From Sanghuangporus weigelae (Eukaryota > Basidiomycota > Agaricomycetes > Hymenochaetales > Hymenochaetaceae): a DNA stretch of 64,000 nucleotides. The position numbers were made by a program, and so were the translations under genes. This document shows positions 24,101 through 34,453 of the stretch, piece by piece. The stretch covers positions 2,294,001 through 2,358,000 of the forward strand of contig CP137322.1 in NCBI GenBank assembly GCA_033182465.1, given 5' to 3'. The notes under the pieces are model-generated. The model made no database searches. It worked only from the letters and a program-made list of their open reading frames with translations, and was not told the DNA's origin. Each line of letters begins with the position of its first letter. Position 1 is the stretch's first letter.

Positions 24101-26051
24101 GTGTACTGGAAAACGACGATGCGGGATAACGACAGCGTCCTCATACTCGCGCGTTCATACGTATGTCCATAGACTCGGGTCGGATGGAACCGAGGCATAA
24201 TAGAGCTGCCGGCGGGTACGTTTAGTCCGTTAAATGATAAACCTCCTATCATGAAGGTTGAGAGCAGACTGACCCCGAAATATCAGTTACAGAGAAAAGG
24301 GGATAATATACATGGTAGTAAGTCGGAGAAAATGTACATTTGTGAGTACGAGACACGTGCCGGGACAAACGGCAGCGAGATGATTCCGTTCTTTCGATCC
24401 TCTCAGATCTTGTTGCATCCGATTCATTGCGATTCATGTTAGGTCCATTGCGGTTAGTACGGGTTCAAGCTCGTCGACAACCACTTCCGGCCTTGAGCCC
24501 CGAAATATCAATAACGAATTCGGTCAGAAAAAGGACATATTTAGGTCTCTTGAGTCGAGGACCATTTTGGAATGGAGTGAATCCGACTTATTGGAAATGC
24601 ACGAGATCAAAGCTTACCTTGGGATGCAGCAAATGGTGCGCGTCTAGGCCAATCAAGCTCAGATATGATTGATTTCTGAGTCGCGGAATTAAAGTAGATG
24701 CATTTTCAGATAACATTTTGGCGAGTGATGACGAGATGGGCCTGGAGAAGAATGTATTCTCCCGAAGATCTTGACCGTACTCAGATCGGCTGGGAGCTTC
24801 TTCATGCAATGCGCAAAGTTTGCGCCCGAGTAAAAACGTCAGAGTATTTCCAAATACGCATAGCGGAAAAACAATAACTCACGGTACATGGGAAGGGAAG
24901 GGTAGGGAAGGGTTGACACTATTTCCGATCGATTCAACTGTACGTGTCGATCGAGATAAGCTTTCTAACATTCATTTGTGAGGCCGATAAGAGGAGATGA
25001 AACCTGATGAGACATAGACAGGTGCTAGATTGTATTACCCTGCGGCGCCGTAAACTTCGCGCGCGAAGGACGACAAGGCAAAAGGCGGTAGTGAACCAGA
25101 CTGTTTGCCGTAGTTCCATGATCGCAACTTCCCGAAAACCAGCACTTGATCCATTCTATATTTTTACTGCATCCCGTTCGCCAGCTGTCATCGGTATTTG
25201 AGTATACCCGTACGGATTTCCTTCCATTTGAACACTGAAGCAATTTGCGAGCCTAGACGTACAATATAATCACGCTTGGCGACACCGGCGCAACTGTTCT
25301 AACGTCTTATCTGCAGCAAGATGGAAAAGACACCAGAAAGCTCGCAGCCTGCCCAGCCGCGCGGCCTGACGGCATGTAGAAGAGAGTGAAAGGTAGCTGA
25401 GAAAATGTGCTCGTAAAGCTACGCGGGAGAAGCGCGCTATTGGGCGCTTATCCTATTCGGAACTCAACGTGCTGACAGTGCAGGTCGAGTATAGTAGCTG
25501 CCATGGAGGAGATAGGATATGGTTACCAGACTGGGCAGGCCCGCGGAGAATTCGCACATGAATTAGGAGCAAGAACGAGGAGGCGAGGCGAGTCTGATTT
25601 TCGCTGTAGAAACAAACCTAAACTGATCGGGAAGAAAAGATCTTCCACAAGCAGCAACAAAGGACGCACCAATCAAGTTGCTTTAGGTTGGCGAAATATG
25701 GCCAATTTGTTTCCTTTTGCTGGTCTGCGACAAGACACAACCCCAGAGATGGAAACTGGTATGCTTTGATGGGAGTTCAAAGTTAAGAAAAGGCGTGAGA
25801 AAGAAATTGAGGATTTAACTTTAGTCGGTGTTGAGTTTTAAGGTTAGCCGCTTGTATCCGTATCCGATCCGACATGTGCCTGCTTGAGTGATTGCCTTTC
25901 TCGGAAAATATAATTCGTAACCATTATGTAACTCCAAGACGCGCCAGTTTCCAGTCCCAGAGAGCTCTTTCTCTCCCTTCCCTCTCTCAACACCTATCTA
26001 CCACCTTCCCTGCGGTGGCAAACGCTCTTCGGCATCGCTCGCGCCTTCAAA
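21151..26051. other. Long gene-free stretch upstream of WOPR-C
   Basis: About 4.9 kb with no recognised gene. A short possible first exon with a TATA box lies on the minus strand near 23.8-23.96 kb and is listed separately. Near WOPR-C there is an inverted pair AAAGTTAA (25779-25786) and TTAACTTT (25815-25822), and a pyrimidine-rich tract at about 25960-26005 of the kind seen in fungal core promoters. A GGGAAG-type purine run occurs at about 24893-24914. Confidence 0.5.
23791..23859 (-). CDS. Possible first exon of an unrecognised gene
   Basis: On the minus strand a TATA-like CTATATAAGG (23949-23958) is followed about 90 bases later by an ATG at 23859 that opens 23 codons (MTSRSIEQKIANFLSEPRSL, then VRP), ending exactly at a strong GTAAGTG donor. 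Downstream on the same strand is an open frame with a good membrane segment (WLADVLFMFIGAFAAIVGMI, about 23397-23459). I could not join the pieces in frame with good splice sites, so this may be a decayed gene or coincidence. No family is recognised. Confidence 0.22.
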
Positions 26052-27743
26052 ATGCAACAGCCGACGTGTACAAACATCCGTATCCGTTCCACTCGTGACG
26101 CCCATATTATATTTCACGCCGTTTCGCTCAACATCTTACCCATCATTTCAAGACGCCTAGACGCCGATGAGCGCGCAGCACTTCGCTCAGGCTGCGTATA
26201 TGCCTGGGAAGAACGTGGCCCGCATACAGAAGTGACGGGCCTTGGCATAGAGCGCTTTACTGAGGGCAGGCGTTGGGGACCGTCCCGCGTTCGAGACGTG
26301 AGCCTCTTCCATCAAGTATACTTGCCAAATTTGACGACATCTCTATACTTCAGGAATTTCTCTTTTACTATGAGAAGAGTCCTCCAGGCCATCTTAGAGA
26401 TAAAGAAAACCCTCTGCTTGATGAGCGTGCTCGTAAGCATTGGGATCCCCTAGTCAAGCAGACTTACTCCGTCTGGGTGGACGGTCCCAGAGGTCGCCGA
26501 AAGTGGCATTTAAGTAAGCCTTCCGTGTTGATTTAGAAGTTGGCCCCTATACGGGATGACTTACTTTGCGGCTCCGTCACTCGTTCTTAGCCGCTTACTT
26601 CACTCAGGCGACCGTTGACCGTTTGCAAACGGTCGATGACTTGCCTCAGTTAAGAGGATTGGAGGTCCCTCCAGGAAAATATATCTCGACGCGCCAAGGA
26701 AAGCCGCGGAGACAAGATGACCATATTGCGGCCGGTCCCATCGCCAACGGAGCCGACCTGCTAACGCCTGGTATTTCCCGGCCGACAAATGTATCCGCCT
26801 CGCGCACTTATGCGCCATTCCCCTTGCCTTATCAAGTCACTCCTCCAACTATGCCTTCAATTCCCCAGCATCATCTCTATGACCCACGCCTACAATATTT
26901 TGGACAACCTCCGCATTCAGTGAATGGCTATAATCATCCTGATCAGCCTTCCAGGTCTTTGCGTGTGGACCTAGAAGCCCAAAGGCATCATTACGGTATA
27001 ACTTCATTTTTCAATCAACTTATCCCATAGTGTACTGACTTTCATGAATCATTATAGGTCCACCTGCCGACATTCCTCGCCCTGCCGAACACCCTCGGGT
27101 ACAGCCACATGGCTACTACAATGTTCCCCCTTCCTTTCAGCATCATTACCCTGCATCTCAATATTCGTACGGTCTCTCAGCAGCAAACTCTCATACCAAC
27201 TTGCAACTCCCGACCCCTACGGCGACAAGTTGCCAATCCAGCCCAGGATATTCTCCTCACGACTATACAGGTGAGCCGACTGCTTACTCCGGATCACCAC
27301 CGTTACTATATGGGTCACCGGCGGCGGCGGGCGGATCCGTGCCATTACCTTCGCAAGTCTACCATTCTCTTTTGCCGATCCCCGTCGATCGGCTAAAACG
27401 TCCACCACCTATCAATATTCCGTCGTTAACAAGGCCCGGGCTTCCGTCTCCAGAGTCCATGTCTCCGGGCGAGACGCGCCCCACCTTGTCATTGCCACCG
27501 CATTTGGCCAGTCGATTTTCGCCTCCTATGTCGGACGCAAGAGACGAGCACCCACAGGGAAACTCTGTGTCGCTCTCCCCGCCGCAATCCCCACGTAGTG
27601 CGGTTTCCTCCTCCGGTCTTCCTGGCGGGAAGCAACTCAGCCTCGCCCCGCTTCGGTCACTTGCTCGTCCGCATCCATATCGACGCGACAAGTTCGATGA
27701 CAAGGCCTTGATGGCGCTGAGTGGGCGTAGGGCTCCTGATTAA
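26052..27743 (+). CDS. WOPR-domain transcription regulator, paralogue C
   Basis: The most canonical of the three WOPR regulators here. The ATG at 26052 opens MQQPTCTNIRIRSTRDAHII. WOPRa continues FHAVSLNILPIISRRLDADE, VYAWEERGPHTEVTG, LGIERFTEGRRWGPSRVRD, an intron, then EFLFYYEKSPPGH. WOPRb is WDPLVKQTYSVWVDG and RRKWHL, a phase-1 intron in the Thr codon, then AYFTQATVDRLQTVDDLPQL. The long C-terminal part is Pro/Ser/Tyr/Gln-rich and continues through a last exon to FDDKALMALSGRRAPD; the intron near 27029-27058 is inferred. Such low-complexity tails are typical of the family and often act in activation or condensate formation. A pyrimidine-rich tract sits 45-90 bases upstream of the ATG. It is nearest the Wor1/Ryp1 pattern and so the likeliest to keep the ancestral role. 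Confidence 0.92.
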
Positions 27744-30655
27744 CCTGCAGGACCCTTCTATCCGATCATGCCCGTAGAGTGTGAATCTTGAGCGAAATTA
27801 AGACTCTGAGCAACCTCAAGTGGGTTATTTTTCAGGCTTCTGCATTCGAATTGCGCGTCATGAATTATACTATTTTTACCGAGACGCGGAACCGAATCGG
27901 CCGACGGCTGTTATCCCTTGTTTCCTGCAGTGTCACACGTTGACTTCTGTTACTTGACGTACGAAACCTGCAGCTCTTATCCATGCCTCATGCGCTCCTT
28001 CCTGCTTTTCATTCTCGGACATAACCGTATACATATGAGTGTATACATATGAGTGTTGTCCCAAGATTAATGCTGCGATCCAACAATGCCCCAAACCGTA
28101 ACGTTCCTAGCTGGCGCTCTTTCTTATTATTCGAAGATATTTCACTATGTAAACACTTTATTCCTCCTTTAACTTCTTTCATCCGGTTCCAGTATGTACC
28201 GCGAAGATGCCTTGCAACATTTGAAGGGCGATATTACCATTGTGTGGGTAGACTAAGCTTCCTCGTTGATTCTTACGCATGTTGTTGTTTTCCTGCTACC
28301 AGCCCTTGTTACTTGTATATTGAATATCCTTTTGCTCCACTAGTTCCTAGTTCCACCGATTTATCCCTTTTCTCTTGTTTATATCAAGTCACAGCTCTTA
28401 GGATGCTTGTAATAGTGTTTTCCTGTCGTCGTACCAATGTCAGTTTTTGTCATCTTGACGTGAATGGAAAGATGCCGTGAAGGCAAACGCGCGATGCTCC
28501 AACTTCCATGCTAGCTCTAATCTTCACATTCGCAAAACGTCTTAGAGCTGAAGTTCTCTGGTCTCTGTCGCTAAACAACTATCTGGTGAGTCCTTCAAGA
28601 GTTCGGTTCTCATGGTCCCATCTCCCTTCTGGAGTTTCTTCTTCGCTGACATCGGCAGTGATTATATCTCGCTGCAGCGCGGCGACTCTTTTTCTTTTTC
28701 TCCTTCATATCTCGATCTCTTCCGTTGAGGACTCATGGTAGTATCTCTGCATTCTATTGTCCTTTTCGCTGCACAGTGCAGATGCTATGCTCTCGGTCTT
28801 ATTGGTCAGGAATACTAGACTCTCATGACGAATCTCGGGTCAGGATCCTCCGTTCGATCGCTGCTGGCTTCTGTGAACGTAGGCTAGAATACAAATAGCT
28901 TTCGGTAACTTACAGGTCTGGGTTCGCAAGTTCTTGTTATACGATCAATCTCTTGCATCACGATACCTTGCCGCGTGTTTTCATGCCTCTTATAACTGAA
29001 AAGCATTCACTGTGCATAATGACGTTTCATGCATGTGCATTGTATTTTTTAGATGCAGTGGAAGGTGCCTTGGGGATACGATGAAGGCTTTACCAAGAAT
29101 GTCTAGATAGAGAGCGGGAACTAAGTTATACCGAAGGGTTTTGCTACTTTCTTCTGATAGGCGTCTCCCAGCACTTCTGATCTAAGATACCTGTATTCAC
29201 TGGGCGCAGAGTTTTGGGGTTTGATCTTTATCAAGCCAGTTATTCTCCTCGTTGAGGAAGGAAGCATCTCGCGGTTCCCGTCCTATGTGCACTGCTTTCG
29301 CGCAGAGGGATCCAGCGCACCTTAATCTGAATTAGATGCTTACCGAAAGAATAGCGCGGACGGAGCGGAATTTCTTGATATTAGTTCTTTATTGATATCG
29401 TATCTCGTCTCATCGTCCAAGGTAAGTATATTCCTTGTCTTCGAATCCATTTAGCGGGTCTTGCGGTTTCACGGACGTGCGATGCCACGCCTGAATTTCA
29501 CCATAAATGAGCAGCACAACGCAACTTGAAACTGCCTCACTTCTGACTTCTATCGATGCTGATGGACCTGGCAGATGCTTACAATCATAATTCGAGCCTT
29601 TAGTTTAGCGCATATACTGCGCAATGTCCCTCATCGGTCTTGTCGATCACGCTGCAAGTGAGGTATGGGGTGGGTGTTAGGTAAAACAAAGAAGCGATGC
29701 GATACCGCCGGCACGCATCATGTTCGACCCTTCGTCCCGGACTCTGGTGTAGATATGAAATTGACAGCATTTTTTTCATTTCTTTGACCGACTACGGGGA
29801 CCTTGGAATCATGAAATAATTCATTTCGATTAGCGACGAGCTCGCTGTGTCCTTGACGGTGATCGCCCTGAGAACATGGAAATACAAGGGCCTCTATTGA
29901 TTTGAAAGTATGTGCCCGGATGCTAACTCGACCGTGTTCGCAAATGACCTAGATTACCTAGACACAGGCACACTGATACTCAAGCCCGCCGCGGCACGGT
30001 GTGACGTTCTGTCCTCTCTCGGCCTGTCTTCCTTCTTTCTTGGATGCTACAGATTCTTACCACCAAGAACCGCCGTAATGGCCATGATAATGCATTTCCC
30101 TGCACGAGTGAATCCATGTAGGACCGATCAATGCCTTTGTCATGTATACCACCTCATCCGGTCCGTGTCGCATCCCTGTATCCCAGATGATCGGACACCA
30201 ACTCGGTCGCATGCAGTGTTCGCACCTGCCAGTGCATGGCTCGACAGAAGCGCGTGCGGGAAGCATTGAAACTGGGGTTAAGTAGTCACAAATGTTACTA
30301 GAATTCTGCCTCGACGTGGGATACGTAGACCACGAATTCTTCCTATCTCTTGCAGCGACACCTAAAATCAGCCGAACAAGGTTTTGCATCGTGCCGGCGG
30401 AAAGAGCCTGATCTAAAACTATCACAGGAGGATTTATCTTCGAATTCCAAAATTAACTCGCGATGTACGCCACCTGGGAAGTGAAGTAGATATCGGAAAC
30501 AAAAAGATGCCACAGGATGCAATTGTATGACACAAATACAAGTGATAAGAGATGAGAATGAGACGTGTGGAGCAATCTAAGCAATATGCAAGGCTGCACA
30601 AAGATAGAGCATGTAAAAAAACCGCACATGCAGTATCGATGGTTCATCAAATAAA
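27744..30655. other. Gene-free stretch between convergent 3' ends
   Basis: About 2.9 kb between WOPR-C (plus) and the TFIIA gene (minus), both ending toward it, so no promoter for either gene is needed here. No family-like frame is seen. The part at about 28.05-28.75 kb is rich in C and T on the plus strand, as transcribed non-coding or UTR sequence often is. A 14-base direct duplication around TACATATGAGTG lies at about 28029-28055. Confidence 0.45.
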
Positions 30656-31808
30656 TTACCATTCAAATTCGCTAAACGATGACAATGTCAGTAAGTAACC
30701 GAAGCTTGCTGCTTGGAATGGAATCACGAACCAAGTGCACTTCGCAAATAAATAGTCCTTTCCGTTAACGTGGATCATGCCATCTTTTAAAACGCATTTC
30801 CACTTATTTTTGACGCGAGCAACCTGCATGTTTAAGTTGCCATCAGCCTCTTGCGACCCTTTCATTGATGCATATGCAAATCAAAGCGCAGCCTGGCATG
30901 AATAAACCTCACCTTATCATAGGTACAAAATACAATGTCCGTTTCTCCAAGAGCACCTTCTTGCTCTTCCTCTTCTGCATCCGAGTCAGAGTCGTCCAAA
31001 TCGGAATTGATCTCCTCGGAGTCCGCAACAGTTCCCTGACTCTGGACAGGCTGAGGCAAAGAAGGGTGTAAAGTTCGAGGCAGCGCATATGATTGGGGAG
31101 GAGATGAAGAATCTGATGCCGAAGAAGAAGGTCCATCTACTTGAGGAATGCGATTCTGCGTTGCCTGGCCATTGGTGGCGGCGGTTGTACTCTGAGAATA
31201 GCCAGGGCGTGCTGGCATATTCTGAGATGCGGCACCATAATGATGTTGTACTCCTGCAGGGATGGACGGTGGACGTGGTACAGATAAGGTTGGCCCAGGA
31301 AGAGTTGGAATGTATGTCGGCATGTTGTTCGGTAAAGGAAAACGACTCTCAATTGGCTCCGTCTTCACATGTGGCTGAGGTGGAGCAGGAGCGTATTGTG
31401 TGTACGCCGCGTGCATCTGCGGCAAAGAAGGGTGGGACACATGGGGCGGATAATTAGGCTGGGGAGGATTCTGTTGCTGAGGAACTGCTGGATGTGGTTC
31501 GAATTCTGCAACATGCGATGCGACCACTTTGTTCTCCCATCTCTGAAATTAAATGAATAAGCCTATTGAACACTAAACATATGTGGCAGCCGCCGAGCCT
31601 TCAAGATACTTCGCATCAACTCACACTCTGTAAATCACTCAAGACATCCTCACTAACGCCATAGTCGTCAAAGTCGCTCTTTATGTTGGCAATTACATCG
31701 TCGATAATCGCCCGATAAATCATAGGCTCAAAATGACAGACTCTAGTGTTACCAGCTGCACCATTCCAGGAAGAACAGTGTTCAGCTTACCACAATTTTA
31801 TTAGACAT
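30656..31808 (-). CDS. TOA1: Transcription initiation factor IIA large subunit
   Basis: Nuclear general transcription factor subunit that, with the small subunit, stabilises TBP on the TATA box. The ATG at 31808 gives MSNKIV; after an intron comes PMIYRAIIDDVIANIKSDF and DVLSDLQSRWENKV, the N-terminal helical domain. The middle is a low-complexity Pro/Gln/Ser linker. An acidic stretch (SDLDDSDSDAEEEEQEG) leads to the C-terminal beta-barrel: DIVFCTYDKVARVKNKWKC, LKDGMIHVNGKDYLFAK, ending CEFEW. A last small intron must be removed to bring EFEW into frame; unspliced frames run past it. Domain order and ends match yeast Toa1. Confidence 0.93.
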
Positions 31809-32047
31809 GCTGCGCTACGCCAACCTCGACAGCGACGACGATGCGGCGGGGGCGCGTTGGTGATGGGAAGAAGCGAAGACGTGGCCTTTTATACCTCATG
31901 ACTTCTCGGGTGAAGCCCGTTCACCCCAAACGGGGATAACTTGTTCCCACGCACAGACCAGGTGGCTGACATCATAATGTTGAATATCAATCAATTCCAA
32001 CTCTACCTGCTTGAACTTAAAGGACGTTGAAAATTAACTTGGATGCT
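31809..32047. promoter_or_regulatory. Divergent intergenic promoter region
   Basis: 239 bases between the start codons of the TFIIA large subunit (minus) and the cysteine-synthase-like gene (plus). It must hold promoter elements for both. No strong motif stands out. Confidence 0.5.
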
Positions 32048-34309
32048 ATGGGCGTTCTACCTTACTCTTGGCCATCTCATACTTTGGATATTCCTGGCAG
32101 ACATTTTCTCCTTCTTGGCTTGGTCTTTGGTCTTTCTTTGGGATTGAGTTCTACAAGCCTACTCAACTACGGAAAGCGGAAGAGGGTCAGGAGCACGGAA
32201 CCGCCTGATATCCCACCCAGACCAATCGAGGTGCGGACTGGTGAGATAGTCAACGGCATACCTGGTCTTATTGGTAAACAAACTTTGCCGATGCAATCCA
32301 CACGAGATCTTACAAAGGGATAGGAAATACACACCTGGTTCGGATAAACTCCCTCAGCGATGCTTTAGGTGTAGATATCCTCGGGAAGGCGGAGGTAAAT
32401 ATTATATATTATCACTTGGCTTCACAACCAAAATCTAAGTATTGCAGTTTCTCAATCCGGGCGGGAGTGTCAAAGACCGTGTCGCACTCAAAAGTAGGAT
32501 CATTTTGTTGTTCTTCAAAGAAACCAGGTTTACTTCATCTAGTCATTGAGGATGCCGAAAGCGATGGCCTTCTTCACCCGCACACCGGTTCCAGGATATT
32601 TGAAGGCACTGTAGGGTCGACAGGCATTTCAATTGCGATGGTGGCTCGCGCCCGGTATTGTTTTCTCTCGAACAGCTTCTTGAAGCCTAAGATTGATGTT
32701 TACTTCCTAGAGGCTACGAATCGAGTAAGCCAAGTTGCCTGCCATGAACAGATGAAGAACAGATGTAGTTGAACTGCTTGCTAGCCATTATAATGCCTGA
32801 TGACGTTGCAGAAGAGAAAGTCAAGGCTTTACAGGCGCTCGGTGCCGAAGTCGAGAGAGTCAGACCAGCTAGTATAGTAGACAAGAAACAGGCTCGTTTT
32901 TGAACTTTTTCGTACAGACCAGTATCCGCGTCATCTGACACAAATTTCTAGTTTGTTGTGCGCCCTTCTATCCCATCTGGCCAGACTACACTCGATACTC
33001 ACATAAGCTTGAAAGAACCTAGCAAAGCAACGGGCCCGGGATTTCGGAAGGACAGACGTCGTAGAGACTCTCAAATCATCAATTGCTACTACTTTCGATA
33101 CCTCATCTTCGAGCACTTCAGCTGTTGTAGTCACCTCAACAGCAAACGAATCAGAAGTGAAGCAAGCATCTGATGCTCTAGAGTCACGCCCTCGGGGCTT
33201 TTTTGCAGATCAGTTCGAAGTGAGTCTCCGTTTTGATGGCGACATTCGCAGCGAGCTCACGACAGATTTTTTGAATCAGAACAGAAGCAACTTCAAAGCC
33301 CATTACGAGGGCACAGGTCCCGAAATCTGGAGACAGACGAATGGAAATATCATTGCTTTCGTGTCTGGAGCAGGTTTAGATTGATGTCCTTCAGTTGACC
33401 AAGATTCCTAATTCTGACATTACGGCCTCTAGGTACAGGAGGAACACTAGCAGGGACAGGAAGATATCTGAAAGACATGGACGATAATGTCCTTGTTGTC
33501 CTAAGCGATCCCGAAGGATCGGGGTTGTACAACAAGGTTCGTATGATAACAATCTGCAAGATGACTTATATTGATGGTCTGTCAGGTCAAATATGGAGTC
33601 ATGTACGACGCAAGAGAAAAGGAAGGCACGAAACGACGACATCAAGTGGATACCGTCGTAGAGGGAATGTAAGGCTACGATCTCTCTCCTGTTCTTGTTG
33701 AAGTGTGCGCTCAGTACGTGGTCCTCAGAGGCCTCAATCGATTAACGAACAACTTCGACCTTGCAATTTCGATTATTGACGATGCCTTCCGGTGAGTCTT
33801 TGGACACTTGTAATTCCGTCTTTGCAGACGAAGGTTAACTCATTCTGCACTCATCTGCAGGATAACCGATGCGGAGGCAGTTGCCATGTCCCGCTATGTT
33901 ATGCTAAACGATGGCTTTTTCTTGGGTTCCAGCAGTGCCTGCAACCTATTTGCTTGCGTTAAGCTTGCCAAGAAGATGAAGTGGTCCAAGGGCGAGAGGA
34001 TCGTAACAATTCTGTATGTCGACTCTTGTGAAGCTTTTCCAGATGCCACCTCCTTATTCAGGCCTTTTGTCTACCCAGATGCGACTCAGGCTCTCGTCAT
34101 TATTCAAAGGTGAGATTTATCACCACCGAGATTGCGTTAAGTGACTCATCTGGTAGCCAACAACGCATGCCATTTTCAGTTTTGGTACGTCCGAGTTTGT
34201 CTTATGCACGAGGATGATGCTCATCACCATTCTCAGGAATGACGACTATCTCCGTAAAGCCGGGATTCCGATTGACACAACAATAGTACAGAATGCATTG
34301 ACATCGTAG
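32048..34309 (+). CDS. Membrane-anchored cysteine-synthase-like PLP enzyme
   Basis: A fold-type II PLP enzyme of the cysteine synthase family, closest in layout to yeast Mcy1/YGR012W and fission yeast cysteine synthase 2, which sit on mitochondrial membranes. The ATG at 32048 opens MGVLPYSWPSHTLDIPG, followed by one membrane span (FLLLGLVFGLSLGLSS) and a basic stretch. The catalytic domain shows GLIGNTHLVRINSLSDALG, the PLP lysine in NPGGSVKDR, the phosphate-binding EGTVGSTGIS, MPDDVAEEKVKALQALGAEV, FVSGAGTGGTLAGTGRYL, and near the end FLGSSSACNLFACVKLAKKM with TILCDSGTRHYSKF-type sequence. It carries the Ser/Thr-rich insert (about 33080-33180) and the EGTVGSTG variant of the usual TSGNTG loop. 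Sulfhydrylase activity is inferred from the fold only; for this branch the true substrate is less certain. Confidence 0.88.
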
Positions 34310-34453
34310 TACGAAATGGAAAACTAAGACTTATAATAAAGACAAGTAAAGGTACAAAAGAGCAATGAAAACGATGGAAGAGAAATAAGTTTTGCGATGA
34401 TATACTGTTCCATAAATAGGAAGAGAAAAAGAGCACATAGATCTGAAATCCTG

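Noticed and set aside
1-30655. Old LTR elements, LINEs or transposase genes in the gene-poor half
   Set aside because: I searched the reading frames for reverse transcriptase, integrase and transposase motifs and saw none; absence by eye is not proof.
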